Shown: piece after piece, positions 1 through 8,909 of the stretch
Position numbering within the stretch: position 1 is the stretch's first letter
Layout of the letters: each line of letters starts with the position of its first letter
From: Methyloversatilis discipulorum
Lineage (GTDB): Bacteria; Pseudomonadota; Gammaproteobacteria; Burkholderiales; Rhodocyclaceae
Assembly: GCF_018780585.1 (NCBI RefSeq)
Contig: NZ_JADMJL010000009.1
Span: forward strand, 1-64,000
DNA: 64,000 nucleotides
Reading direction: 5' to 3'
Program-made: the position numbers and the translations under genes
The notes under the pieces: model-generated
Seen by the model: the letters and a program-made list of their open reading frames with translations, nothing else
The model's database searches: none
What the model was told of the DNA's origin: nothing

Positions 1-221
1 AGCTATTCCTACGCTTGCCAGGGCAGAACATACAAGCGAGCTTGCTCGCGATTGCAGCGTGAAGCGAAGCCCGTGGTCTATGTTCGCCGAGCAACGGCCA
101 AGATCTCTCCTACCGCAGACGTGCTCCTCGCGCTCAGAGAAGCCCACCCGCGTCGTATCGCTGAAATATCCCGTCGCTACCCTCGACCGTCCTACAACAC
201 ACCAACAATCAGGGGGTCTTC
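1..221. other. Leader and upstream non-coding stretch of the PEP-CTERM gene
   Basis: No gene is supported here. Positions 32-54 hold a degenerate REP-like hairpin (GCGAGC followed by GCTCGC with an ATTG tail on this strand). It resembles the REP family found elsewhere in the window. A purine-rich Shine-Dalgarno (AGGGGG, about 210-215) lies seven bases before the ATG at 222. I see no convincing -35/-10 pair and no -24/-12 sigma-54 site. Confidence 0.5.
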
Positions 222-1637
222 ATGAAACTCACATCGCTCGCCGCGGCGCTGCTGCTCGCGGCTGTCGCTGCACCGGCATCCGCCGTGTCCTTCGTCAATG
301 GCATCGCCATTCCGGGCTCCACCGGTGATCTGTTCGGCAGCAGCGTGAACGACGGCCGGCTCGGCATGTTCTCCGACATCTACTACGACTCCAACCGCAA
401 CGAATGGTGGGGTCTGTCGGACCGTGGCCCGGGCGGCGGCACGCTGCCCTACGACGTGCGCGTCCAGCGCTTCACGCTCGACGTCAATCGCAGCACCGGT
501 GCGATCTCCAACTTCCAGGTGGTCGATACGATCAAGTTCCGTAACGGCGCCGGCACTGTGCTCGGCGGCCAGTTCCCGAGCACGCTCGGTGGTTCTGCCA
601 GCAATCTGGGCACCGCCTTCGACCCGGAAGGCATCGTGATCAACCCGCTGACCGGCCACCTGCTGGTGTCTGACGAATACGGTCCGTCGCTGTATGAATT
701 CGACCGCAGCGGCACGATGATCCGCGCCTTCAACACGCCGCAGGCACTGCGCCCGGCGCTGACGGCCGGCGGCTACAACTATGACGGCGACGGCAATGTC
801 GGCCGTCGCACCAACCGCGGCTTCGAAGGCCTCGCGATCTCGCCGGACGGCCAATACACCTTCGCCATGCTGCAAAGCGCGATGGTGGACGAGGGCGGCG
901 CCAACGGCGTCTACAACCGCATCGTCAAGTTCGACAACGCCAGCGGTGAGGCCGTTGCCCAGTACGCCTACCGGATGGAAACCGCCGCTCAGGGGCGCGG
1001 CATCTCCGCGCTGGTGGCGATCAACGAGCACGAGTTCATGGTCCTGGAGCGCAACAACCGCGGCCTCGGCGCCGACGCCACCTTCGCCGGCACTGCCGGC
1101 AACAAGAACGTCTATCTGATCGATCTCGCTGGCGCGACCGACGTGACCGGCATCGACCTCGACGCAGCCGGCGTCAGCTTTACCGCCGTCAGCAAGAACC
1201 CGACGCCCTTCATCGACCTCGCCGCCAACAGTCTCCCGGAAACCGGCGGCGTGTCACCCGAAAAGTGGGAAGGCCTGGCCATCGGCCCGCAGCTCGACGA
1301 CGGCTCGTGGCTCATCGTCGCCGGCAACGACAACGACTATTCGGTCACCCAGAACGGCAGCGCGGTGCAGTTCGACGTGCTGTTCAACCCGCTCACGCAA
1401 CAGCGCATCCAGTGCCCGCTGGGCTCGACCGAAGGTTGCACGCTACACGCCAGCACCACGCCCTACAGCGGCAGCACCGACGGCTTCGAACTGATCCCCG
1501 GCGTGCTGCACGCCTACCGCGCCAGCCCGGCAGAACTCGCCGGCTACACCGCCCCGGTGCCCGAGCCCACCACCTGGGCCATGCTGGGCGCGGGTCTGGC
1601 GCTGATCGACGCTGTTGCACGTCGCCGGGTCGGCTGA
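222..1637 (+). CDS. PEP-CTERM sorted esterase-like activity of phytase family protein
   Basis: This 471-residue secreted protein starts with an Sec signal peptide (MKLTSLAAALLLAAVAAPASA, cleavage near residue 21). It ends with a PEP-CTERM sorting signal: VPEPTTWAM, a short hydrophobic stretch, then the basic cluster ARRR. The body carries motifs I associate with the esterase-like phytase domain (PF13449): DRGPGG near residue 68, DPEGIV near 137, SDEYGP near 150, FEGLAISPDG near 202, and KWEGLAIG near 350. Family members are predicted phosphoesterases or lactonase-like beta-propellers; the substrate is unknown. The exosortase encoded 0.8 kb downstream is the expected processing enzyme. An aspartate inside the hydrophobic C-terminal segment (ALIDAVA) is unusual. 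A clean intrinsic terminator follows, so it is probably monocistronic. Confidence 0.85.
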   Translation: MKLTSLAAALLLAAVAAPASAVSFVNGIAIPGSTGDLFGSSVNDGRLGMFSDIYYDSNRNEWWGLSDRGPGGGTLPYDVRVQRFTLDVNRSTGAISNFQVVDTIKFRNGAGTVLGGQFPSTLGGSASNLGTAFDPEGIVINPLTGHLLVSDEYGPSLYEFDRSGTMIRAFNTPQALRPALTAGGYNYDGDGNVGRRTNRGFEGLAISPDGQYTFAMLQSAMVDEGGANGVYNRIVKFDNASGEAVAQYAYRMETAAQGRGISALVAINEHEFMVLERNNRGLGADATFAGTAGNKNVYLIDLAGATDVTGIDLDAAGVSFTAVSKNPTPFIDLAANSLPETGGVSPEKWEGLAIGPQLDDGSWLIVAGNDNDYSVTQNGSAVQFDVLFNPLTQQRIQCPLGSTEGCTLHASTTPYSGSTDGFELIPGVLHAYRASPAELAGYTAPVPEPTTWAMLGAGLALIDAVARRRVG

Positions 1638-1648
1638 TGTCGGTTGCG

Positions 1649-1680
1649 AAGGAATGCCGCATAAGCGGCATTCCTTCCTT
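1649..1680 (+). terminator. Intrinsic terminator after the PEP-CTERM gene
   Basis: Perfect 10-bp stem GGAATGCCGC (1651-1660) and GCGGCATTCC (1665-1674) with an ATAA loop, extended by flanking AA/TT to 12 bp and followed by TTCCTT. It starts 12 bases after the stop codon at 1637. Confidence 0.85.
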
Positions 1681-2408
1681 GAATGTAAATAGCCTTCATG
1701 GGTTTGTACGTACTCTCATCGGAACAGGCTGCGGACAAAGCCGGGTCATGACGGTAAACCGCACACTGTTCAGAGTGCCGGATTCGGTACATGTGCGAGC
1801 TTCATCGGGGCCGACGTGACGTCCTTTCATCCCGTCGTAGCTGTCCGCATATGGGCAAGGAGCATGGGAGCGCATCAGTGGCGGTCCATTGCCCGCTTGT
1901 CGAGCCGCGCCAGGCAATCCCGAAGAACCCAGAACGATTTCGGGGCGCGGAATTGCCAGTATCGTCGCTGTTCGCAACGTGAGCCACGAAGTGCCCCGAC
2001 GCACCCCCAATCCCCCTGAAGCCCTTTTTCCGAACCGTGAGCACTTTCGCCGCTCGTTAGGCGCTAGTGCGATCTTGCGGGTTCCACGGCCTACTGAGTT
2101 CGGGAACGACGACGTCCCCTGTCAGTCCATCGACCGAGATGCCTGAAGGTCACTTGGCTGCAATCGTGACGTAGTACTCTCAGGCAAGTTGCGGTGCCGC
2201 ATACCTTTAGGCTACTTTCAGAGCCTCTCTCTGCTGCTAAACCCAATGGTCACGTGCTTTCAAGTTGTTTTTGGCATGCGTGACGTGTCGATCGGTTGGG
2301 CTCGGATCCGTCGTAGGGAAGACGGCATCAACTCCAAACATCACAAAGCACGTGCTCTCTTGCGTTGTCGTTGCGAGCTCCTTTTTTCATTCTTATTCTG
2401 ACTTTTAC
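1681..2408. other. 728-bp stretch without a recognisable gene
   Basis: Reading frames here are short, overlap on both strands and resemble no family I know. The base composition lies between the G+C-rich host style and the A+T-richer operon downstream. It could be a decayed gene or element, or simply the long leader/promoter region of the exosortase operon. I found no good sigma-70 or sigma-54 promoter by eye and no terminal inverted repeats. Confidence 0.4.
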
Positions 2409-3323
2409 ATGCGCATGAGCGACCCCAGTCAATCCGAGTCGGTAGTGAAATCTGGAAATCTGTCACTGAATCTTAATGATCTGATCCCTTGGCTTGTTTT
2501 GCTACTGGGTCTCAGCGCGTTGTACGTGCCCACGTTTAAAGAGCTCTTCGATACGTTGTGGTCGACCGATCAGAATGCACATGGCCCCATAGTACTTGCA
2601 GTTTCCATGTGGTTTCTCTGGTTCAAGTCCCGTGAAATCGGAGAGAAAGGTGACGTTGTGGTGAAGCCGGCTCCATTAGCTGGATGGGCTCTTCTGCTGC
2701 TCGGGCTGTTGTTTTACGTGGTGGGGCGATCGCAAGACTTCTATCTATTTGAGGTTGGCTCACTACTGCCAGTAATTGCCGGTGGGATTGTTATTTTTTT
2801 TGGCGTCTCTGTTCTGAAAAGGCTTTGGTTCGCCTTCTTCTTTATGTTTTTCATGATCCCGCTTCCCGGTGCGGTGATCGATACACTGACGCAGCCAATG
2901 AAGATCGCAGTTTCATGGGGTGCTGAGCACATTCTTTACGAGTTTGGCTATCCCGTCGCCAGGAATGGTGTGGTTCTAATGGTCGGACAGTATCAACTGC
3001 TAGTCGCCGATGCGTGTGCGGGATTGAATTCTCTATTCACTCTTGAAGCGCTCGGTCTCCTCTACATGAATCTCATGCGGCACGAATCCCCATTTCGGAA
3101 TATTGTGCTCGCAATTCTGATCGTTCCTATCAGCTTTACGTCGAATCTTGTTCGGGTGATCACGCTATCTTTGATCACGTTTCACATGGGTGACGAGGCA
3201 GGTCAGGGGTTCTTGCATGCATTCTCCGGAATGGTCCTCTTTTTAACTGCCCTGCTGCTTATTATCGCCCTTGATGGACTGCTGCGGAAGGTGTCGATTA
3301 AGTTTCGCGATGTTGCTGTTTGA
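2409..3323 (+). CDS. xrtB: Exosortase, probably type B (XrtB)
   Basis: This is a polytopic inner-membrane cysteine protease/transpeptidase that recognises PEP-CTERM tails. The frame is open from 2265, but the first residues of that extension are not membrane-like, so I place the start at 2409 (MRMSDPSQ, 304 residues) or 2415. No good Shine-Dalgarno decides between them. The catalytic triad of the family is present: Cys203 in DACAGLNS, Arg249 in SNLVRV, His270 in LHAFSGM. About eight hydrophobic helices are visible. The text around the cysteine ([20 protein letters not shown]) matches my memory of the XrtB subfamily, and an EpsI gene follows directly, as usual for that subfamily. It is the first gene of an A+T-richer exopolysaccharide operon. 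The only candidate substrate visible in the window is the PEP-CTERM protein at 222-1637. Confidence 0.88.
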   Translation: MRMSDPSQSESVVKSGNLSLNLNDLIPWLVLLLGLSALYVPTFKELFDTLWSTDQNAHGPIVLAVSMWFLWFKSREIGEKGDVVVKPAPLAGWALLLLGLLFYVVGRSQDFYLFEVGSLLPVIAGGIVIFFGVSVLKRLWFAFFFMFFMIPLPGAVIDTLTQPMKIAVSWGAEHILYEFGYPVARNGVVLMVGQYQLLVADACAGLNSLFTLEALGLLYMNLMRHESPFRNIVLAILIVPISFTSNLVRVITLSLITFHMGDEAGQGFLHAFSGMVLFLTALLLIIALDGLLRKVSIKFRDVAV

Positions 3324-3346
3324 TTTTTTGATAGGATTCCGGGTGT

Positions 3347-4069
3347 ATGTTTTCAATTAGACTTCCGAAGATAGGGTTGAAGTCCGCCATTTCTGTTGCG
3401 CTAGCGCTGGGGGTGGCCGCCATGGCAGCAATCGCCGCGACCCCGGCCTTGGATATGTCCAGAGCGTTGCCAGAATTTGAGAAGATTGTTCCCGGAAGAA
3501 TTGGGGGCTGGAGAGAGGTAAAGAGTCCGTATGTGCAAATTGCTGTCGCAACTGACGATCGTGGTCAAGCAGTGGCGGCTACCTACGATGAAACCTTGAT
3601 GCGGACCTACGTTGATGACGCTGGCCATGCAGTAATGCTTGCATTGGCATACGGGTTGAATCAGCGACAGGAGGCGAAGATTCATCGACCAGAATTATGC
3701 TATGTCGCGCAGGGGTTCAAAGTACTCGCCATTGAGTCCTCACTCGCGCACGTACCAGGTGTTCCAGACGAAAAAGTAGTAATCAAACGCATGCTGGTCG
3801 AGGGTAGGGATAGAAAAGAAGCTGTCAGCTATTGGATTCGCGTAGGTAAGCTTTTTAGTGAAAGCGCTTTCGATACGCGCGTCTACATACTGGGCCAAGG
3901 TCTCAAAGGGGAAGTACCCGACGGGATACTGGTGCGTGCTTCGCAAATAGTCCCGCGTTCGATTGAAGGCGAAGAGCTTGAACGCATTTACGCCGTGCAG
4001 GAGAAATTTCTTTCAGATCTTGTTAAGGCCGTACCGGAAACCAGCCGAGCTTCGCTGACAGGGTGGTGA
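3347..4069 (+). CDS. epsI: EpsI family protein (exosortase-associated)
   Basis: A 240-residue protein with one N-terminal hydrophobic segment (about residues 12-32) serving as signal or anchor, then a periplasmic EpsI domain. The hallmark is the H-x-P-E-x-C-Y motif (HRPELCY) near residue 107, preceded by QRQEAKI. EpsI proteins accompany exosortases and are sometimes fused to them. Their biochemical role is not established, but they are tied to exopolysaccharide production (named for Methylobacillus Eps). The gene starts 23 bases after xrtB. Its TGA (4067-4069) overlaps the start region of the glycoside hydrolase gene, so translation is probably coupled. Confidence 0.85.
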   Translation: MFSIRLPKIGLKSAISVALALGVAAMAAIAATPALDMSRALPEFEKIVPGRIGGWREVKSPYVQIAVATDDRGQAVAATYDETLMRTYVDDAGHAVMLALAYGLNQRQEAKIHRPELCYVAQGFKVLAIESSLAHVPGVPDEKVVIKRMLVEGRDRKEAVSYWIRVGKLFSESAFDTRVYILGQGLKGEVPDGILVRASQIVPRSIEGEELERIYAVQEKFLSDLVKAVPETSRASLTGW

Positions 4070-5277
4070 ATCTCTTTATGCACATTTCAGTTGATTTTAA
4101 ACGGCGAATAAAAAGTCTATTTATTGTGGTTTTAACGGCCGGCTGCGCATCACTGGTCGTGACTCCGTTGAGGGCGGAAGATTCATCATTCATGCTCGGT
4201 ATTGCTGGGTCGATCAACGATCCGTCTGCCGCGTGGATCGCCGCTAAAGGCATAGGCGCAATGAGTGTGCGCCTTGATGCTCCATGGGCTCAAATCGAAC
4301 GTCGCAAAGGGGAATATCAGATCCCCCCCAGGTTAATGCGTGCTATCGACGATATTAAGTCGAACGGGCAGGAACCTTTACTTATTCTTGCTTATGGCAA
4401 TCCACTGTACGGTGGTGACAAGCCAAAGGCACGAGAAGCAATTGAAGCGTTTGCGAAGTACTCAGAGTGGCTGGTGAAGGCGCTTGACGGAAAGGTCAGG
4501 TATTTCCAGCTGTGGAACGAATGGGAAACAAAGGTGGGCGGTACCACCCCAGGAAGCGCGGACGATTATGTTTCCTTCGCGAAGGTCGTTGTTCCTGTGA
4601 TTCGTAAAGCGAGTCCTCAGGTTGTGCTGCTTTCCAATGGAATATCATACCCAGGGTTTAAGGACGGCTGGATAGAACGCTTCTTGCAACTGGGCGGCGC
4701 TGCACTATTCGACGGCATCGCATTACATCCATATGTGTGGCATGTCCGGGCCGACTGGAGACCTGAGGCCAGTATCCAAATGGTAGATGCCATTCACGAG
4801 AAAGCAGTTGCCGCTGGAGGCGGAGCGCCCGTAAATATATTCATAACAGAGATTGGGTATCCGACCTTTGAGGGAGAGCTTGGGACCAGTGAGCAGTCAG
4901 CCGCATGGTACCTCACTCGTTTCGTTCTGCTCTCCTACTCCAGGCCATGGATCAAAGGCATATGGTGGTACGGGATACGTGACCAGGGCTCAGACTCGAG
5001 AGAGAAGGAACATCGGTTCGGTGTATTTAGTCATGACATGCAACCCAAGCCGGCATCTTTCGCTTTCAGGAAAGCAGCGGAGCTTGTGTCCTCGGATGTA
5101 AGAGGAAAAATTGAGAACGTCGAAGACCTCTATACTTACAAATCCACGAACGGTCTTTATGAGGTGACTTGGAAATCATCCAAGCCGACGTTGGGAAAGC
5201 TATCGTCATTCATCCAGAGGTCCTCGGACGACTCTTCCGGTCGCCCCGTTGTCATCGAACGAAAGTCACCTAAATGA
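4063..5277 (+). CDS. Secreted glycoside hydrolase, clan GH-A (GH39/PslG-like)
   Basis: A 404-residue exported (beta/alpha)8-type glycosidase. The start may be GTG 4063, GTG 4066 or ATG 4078. A hydrophobic signal at about residues 17-38 could be cleaved after LRA; the LTAGC stretch also weakly resembles a lipobox. Candidate acid/base Glu153 sits in FQLWNEW and candidate nucleophile Glu263 in IFITEIGYP, spaced as in retaining GH-A enzymes. The context is an exopolysaccharide operon, where PslG-type enzymes cut the polymer during synthesis; that role is inferred. It lacks a PEP-CTERM tail. It overlaps epsI at its 5' end, and its stop (ATGA) overlaps the start of the polymerase gene. The catalytic domain of the large protein at 14517-19676 has the same fold signature. 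Confidence 0.78.
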   Translation: MVNLFMHISVDFKRRIKSLFIVVLTAGCASLVVTPLRAEDSSFMLGIAGSINDPSAAWIAAKGIGAMSVRLDAPWAQIERRKGEYQIPPRLMRAIDDIKSNGQEPLLILAYGNPLYGGDKPKAREAIEAFAKYSEWLVKALDGKVRYFQLWNEWETKVGGTTPGSADDYVSFAKVVVPVIRKASPQVVLLSNGISYPGFKDGWIERFLQLGGAALFDGIALHPYVWHVRADWRPEASIQMVDAIHEKAVAAGGGAPVNIFITEIGYPTFEGELGTSEQSAAWYLTRFVLLSYSRPWIKGIWWYGIRDQGSDSREKEHRFGVFSHDMQPKPASFAFRKAAELVSSDVRGKIENVEDLYTYKSTNGLYEVTWKSSKPTLGKLSSFIQRSSDDSSGRPVVIERKSPK

Positions 5278-6596
5278 CATTCACTCTTGGCCTGTTACTC
5301 GCAACAGGCGTTCTTGCTGGGTTGCTCATCAGTCTTGTTTTTCCTCTGCGCCTTCTTACATTTCTTGCAGGTGGCCTTTCGACGCTGCAAATATATACAT
5401 TGCCGATTGGCAACGTCTTCTTTTCAGCCTCTCATCTCGGCGGACTCGGTGCATGGAGAGTACTCGGGAAACAGGATGTGTGGAGCTTTGGCTGGTACCG
5501 CGCAATTGCAGCTTTGGTGTTGATCCAAGCACTTGCGATGTTGTGGTCACCGGAACCTTTCCTGGCCTTCCGTCAGGTGATCTATTGGCTGCCCTTCCTC
5601 TTCGTTGTGCCTGCGGTAATCGAGATGTCCGTTCGAGACAGAGCGTTCGTTGAGAAGATCATCCGAATCGCACTGATAACCAGTGCGATTGAAGCAATGC
5701 TTGTGATTGCATTTCGAGTTTCGCCTGAGTTGGAAGGGATGTTCCTTTCTTCTCCAATCTCTCGGCTATTCATATCAGCCAAGCTTCTGTCCGAAGTTGG
5801 AAATGGAGCTTATACGGTTTTTGATCCAGGCAAGGCTGGTGGGGTTTTTATCAACGCGAATGTCGCGTCAGCGTTTTTGGGCTTTTCTGCGATGGTGGCT
5901 TGGGGCGTTGCTCGTGCATTCAAGTCGAAGCTTCTTTTGTGGATCGGTGTGCTCGACATAGCCGCAGTGTTCTTCACCGGTTCGAAGGCGGGCATGGCAC
6001 TCGCTGTTTTTTTTCCTGCATTGATATTCTCAAGACATGTCATTCGCTCAGGGCAAGTCAATATAAAGTTTGCCGCCGCAGCATGTTTCTTGTCGGCAGC
6101 GATCGGTCTCGCCTTATATTTGGGTTATGAGTACTTTCTCGAAAGTCGCTACGTCGCAAATTCTGAAAAGACACTTTCCTATCGGCTTGCTATCTGGGAA
6201 TTTGCATGGATCGTTCTGCAAAAGAACCCGTTCATTGGCATCGGTTTTGGCGGTTGGGAACTTGATTGGCCTGTTTTCGCGCGAAGCAGAGGGCTGAATC
6301 CGTTCTTTCCGCCACATAATTCATTCATTGCCATCTACGCACAGAGCGGTTTGATTGCGGTCACCCTTGGTTTTATTTACTGTTTCAGTATTCTTAGATA
6401 CTTGTGGCGGACTCTGAAAGTCAATGATCCTGAGGTCAAGCGCCTTGGGGAGGGGTTGCTGTGCGCTGTGCTATGGATGCTCATACAAAGCCAGGCCGAG
6501 AATTACGGATTGATTGGTGAGGTACACCTGACGCCCCTATTGGCGACGGTACTGGGTTACATGGTTTTTCGGTTCCGAGAATTGAATGAGAAATGA
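5274..6596 (+). CDS. O-antigen ligase/polymerase-like membrane protein (Wzy/WaaL family)
   Basis: A 440-residue integral membrane protein with about 11-12 hydrophobic helices. A large extracytoplasmic loop at about residues 290-350 contains the PF04932-type pattern: RLAIWEFAWIVLQKNPFIGIGFGGWE, followed by PHNSFIAIYAQSGLI. The conserved Arg and His in these two motifs are typical of Wzy/WaaL enzymes, which join undecaprenyl-linked repeat units or ligate glycans. In this operon, next to a flippase and four glycosyltransferases, polymerisation of the exopolysaccharide (Wzy role) is the likelier function. ATG 5274 overlaps the preceding stop by four bases, and the end overlaps the next gene by 11 bases. 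Confidence 0.8.
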   Translation: MTFTLGLLLATGVLAGLLISLVFPLRLLTFLAGGLSTLQIYTLPIGNVFFSASHLGGLGAWRVLGKQDVWSFGWYRAIAALVLIQALAMLWSPEPFLAFRQVIYWLPFLFVVPAVIEMSVRDRAFVEKIIRIALITSAIEAMLVIAFRVSPELEGMFLSSPISRLFISAKLLSEVGNGAYTVFDPGKAGGVFINANVASAFLGFSAMVAWGVARAFKSKLLLWIGVLDIAAVFFTGSKAGMALAVFFPALIFSRHVIRSGQVNIKFAAAACFLSAAIGLALYLGYEYFLESRYVANSEKTLSYRLAIWEFAWIVLQKNPFIGIGFGGWELDWPVFARSRGLNPFFPPHNSFIAIYAQSGLIAVTLGFIYCFSILRYLWRTLKVNDPEVKRLGEGLLCAVLWMLIQSQAENYGLIGEVHLTPLLATVLGYMVFRFRELNEK

Positions 6597-7737
6597 CACA
6601 GAAGTGACAAGCGCTCCGGTAGCCGCAATCGTAAGGCTTCAGCTCTTCAAAGCATCCGAGGTCTTTATTTCCGAGCAAGTCAATGCGTTGACGAGGTTCC
6701 GCCCAGTTTTAATCGGACGGGACTGCGTCGGCTCTCCAAAGAACGATTTCGAGTACCGCGTTATGGCGCCTGCGAGCCGCCCGCTTCGAGCGATACGAGC
6801 AGGATTTGGGACAGATTCTTTTTTTCGATCTGCACTTGCGGATTACAAACCTTCAGTTGTTCACGCGCATTTCGGCATTGATGCAGTTGCTGTAATGAAC
6901 TCAGCACAATCCTTGGATTTGCCTCTAGCAACGACTTTCCACGGTTTTGATGCGACAACGCGTTTTGATCGTCTATTAAGGTCCGGAAGTCCTTCCCTGA
7001 TTCGTTATGCGCTTGGACGTAATCGATTGTCAAGGCAAGGCGATCTCTTTATTTGCGTTTCGGATTTCATAAGGAAAAAAGTACTGGAACTGGGCTTTCC
7101 GGAAAACAAGGTTGTGCGACATTATATTGGCACCGATGTAGCTCGTTTCGATGCTGTTTCCGCAGAACGCAACGAAGGGGTGCCGATAGTCCTCCATGTT
7201 GCGCGTCTGGTGGAAAAAAAGGGAACCGCTTACCTCTTGGCCGCGTTCGCGCGCGTCCGGCGCCAATGTCCGGATTCACGCCTTGTCATTATCGGTGAAG
7301 GCCCTCTTCGTGCGCAGCTCGAGGCCCAGATTGACGACTTGGGGTTGGGTGATTCAGTAGAGATGCTTGGTGCGTGCTCTCACGATGAAGTCCTGCAATG
7401 GCTTAAGCGCGCCTCGATATTTGCGTTGCCGAGTGTTACCGCTTCAGATGGCGATACCGAGGGGCTGCCTATTTCCATAATTGAGGCTGCCGCAGCGGGG
7501 TTGCCGATCATTTCTACATGGCACAGTGGGATTCCCGAGGCCATACAGGATGGCGTAGGAGGTGTTCTCGTAGCAGAACGGGACACCGCCGCATTGGCAG
7601 ATGCTCTTCGGCTGCTGCTGTTAGATCCTCAAACAAGAACTCGTATGGGTACGTCTGCACAGCAGTTCATACGCGAGAACTTCGATATACGTACTCAGAC
7701 GAAAAAGCTTGAAGAGCTCTACGCCCGGATTAGATGA
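6586..7737 (+). CDS. Glycosyltransferase family 4 (WcaL/AmsK-like)
   Basis: A 383-residue cytoplasmic GT-B enzyme. The N-terminal domain has VVHAHFGIDAV and TTFHGFDATT. The C-terminal nucleotide-sugar domain has HVARLVEKKGTAYLLAAF near residue 205 and VIIGEGPLR. The E-x7-E region reads ASDGDTEGLPISIIEAAAAGLP, a signature shared with colanic-acid/amylovoran-type transferases. It should add one sugar to the lipid-linked repeat unit at the inner membrane; donor and linkage cannot be read from sequence. It starts within the last codons of the polymerase gene and ends in an ATGA overlap with the next glycosyltransferase, which indicates strict operon organisation. Confidence 0.85.
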   Translation: MRNDTEVTSAPVAAIVRLQLFKASEVFISEQVNALTRFRPVLIGRDCVGSPKNDFEYRVMAPASRPLRAIRAGFGTDSFFRSALADYKPSVVHAHFGIDAVAVMNSAQSLDLPLATTFHGFDATTRFDRLLRSGSPSLIRYALGRNRLSRQGDLFICVSDFIRKKVLELGFPENKVVRHYIGTDVARFDAVSAERNEGVPIVLHVARLVEKKGTAYLLAAFARVRRQCPDSRLVIIGEGPLRAQLEAQIDDLGLGDSVEMLGACSHDEVLQWLKRASIFALPSVTASDGDTEGLPISIIEAAAAGLPIISTWHSGIPEAIQDGVGGVLVAERDTAALADALRLLLLDPQTRTRMGTSAQQFIRENFDIRTQTKKLEELYARIR

Positions 7738-8906
7738 CCATGCATATTCTTGGTGTAAGTCGCACTTTGCCCTTTCACAGCATCGGTGGAATGCAGGCGA
7801 TCGCGTGGGATCTGTTCAAAGAGTTTGTTCAACTTGGGCATAGAGTGACTGTGGTTACAACACGTATTCCAGGCTACCCTGAAAAATTCGTGGAAGATGG
7901 GGTTGAGGTTGTTGCCTTGCAAAAGGCTGCTCCAGAACGCTACACGAGAGCGTGGTGGATTGAATCACGACGAGAAGTCTCGAAAATGTCGGGCGGTATT
8001 GACGCTGTTCTTAGTATTAGCGCTGCGGCAGCTGGATTACTTCCAATACGGACGAGGTTGAAGGGGGTGCCCTTTCTTTTTCAAGCACACGGTACTTCAT
8101 GGGGTGAAATTCTCTCGAAATGGAGTTCCGGAAGGCCTCTGCAATATCTTAAGTCAATAAAGAACTTATATTGGTTGTTCAAAGATATATTAATTTACCG
8201 AGGTTTTGATGAGGTAATTTTGGTCGGTGATGTGTTGGAGAAACAGTTTGCGTCTTGGCCGCTAACTGTGTTAACCACCCACGTCTCTAAGATGGTTATT
8301 AGAAATGGTGTAAATACATCTGTTTTTGCGCCTGACTCTGAAGCAAGGAGGCAAGAGCGCGCTCGACTGGGTTTGAATGATTTTAATCGATTGGTTGTCT
8401 TTGCTGCCCGAATGCATCCGCAGAAAGGTGGGCGTCAAGTATTGCTGGCATTTAGTAAACTGAATCGGGTTTCCCCTGAGTCACATCTTCTTATGATAGG
8501 CGGGGGGGAGGACGAAAAGAATCTTCGCCTAATGGTTGTTAAACTTGGCCTGTCATCTAGGGTTCATTTTACTGGGGCGGTCTCGCGCGATAAGGTTCCA
8601 AAGTTGCTTGCTGCTGGCGATGCGTTTGTTTTTCCAACGTTGCGTCAAGAAGGATTGCCGATGAATGTTTTGGAGGCGCTCGCAACTGGGCTGCCAACTA
8701 TTTGTTCGGACTCTATGCGTGGTGTTTTTGATGCAGACTTGCCTATTCAATATGTGAAGCCTGAGGATATAGATGGTTTGTCGGATGCCATGAAAGATGG
8801 GGTGATGCGCGGTGCTGAAAACAGATCTTTACTTTCAGAGGATTACACCCTCCGCCTTTGTGCAAAATCCTACATTGATCGCCTAGAGTTTTGGATGAAG
8901 CGGTAA
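7734..8906 (+). CDS. Glycosyltransferase family 4
   Basis: A 390-residue GT-B glycosyltransferase. It has the N-terminal glycine-rich acceptor motif SIGGMQAIAWDL, the donor-domain entry FAARMHPQKGGRQVLLAFSKL, MIGGGEDEKNLR, and the EX7E region FPTLRQEGLPMNVLEALATGLP. The start is ATG 7734 (ATGA overlap) or the second ATG two codons later. This is among the most A+T-rich parts of the window: 8161-8220 has only 16 G or C of 60. It should build the same repeat unit as its neighbours. Sugar specificity is unknown. Confidence 0.83.
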   Translation: MTMHILGVSRTLPFHSIGGMQAIAWDLFKEFVQLGHRVTVVTTRIPGYPEKFVEDGVEVVALQKAAPERYTRAWWIESRREVSKMSGGIDAVLSISAAAAGLLPIRTRLKGVPFLFQAHGTSWGEILSKWSSGRPLQYLKSIKNLYWLFKDILIYRGFDEVILVGDVLEKQFASWPLTVLTTHVSKMVIRNGVNTSVFAPDSEARRQERARLGLNDFNRLVVFAARMHPQKGGRQVLLAFSKLNRVSPESHLLMIGGGEDEKNLRLMVVKLGLSSRVHFTGAVSRDKVPKLLAAGDAFVFPTLRQEGLPMNVLEALATGLPTICSDSMRGVFDADLPIQYVKPEDIDGLSDAMKDGVMRGAENRSLLSEDYTLRLCAKSYIDRLEFWMKR

Positions 8907-8909
8907 ATT

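Noticed and set aside
1681-2408. Small genes on either strand (for example 1696-2010 and 1802-2044 minus)
   Set aside because: Overlapping frames in conflicting phases, no ribosome-binding site and no recognisable motif.
2265-2408. Longer exosortase start at 2265
   Set aside because: The extra 48 residues are cysteine-rich and unlike any exosortase N-terminus; the family begins near 2409.
4123-4155. Possible lipobox (LTAGC) in the glycoside hydrolase signal
   Set aside because: The -3 residue does not fit a lipobox well and a standard cleavage site (LRA) follows; kept as a note only.
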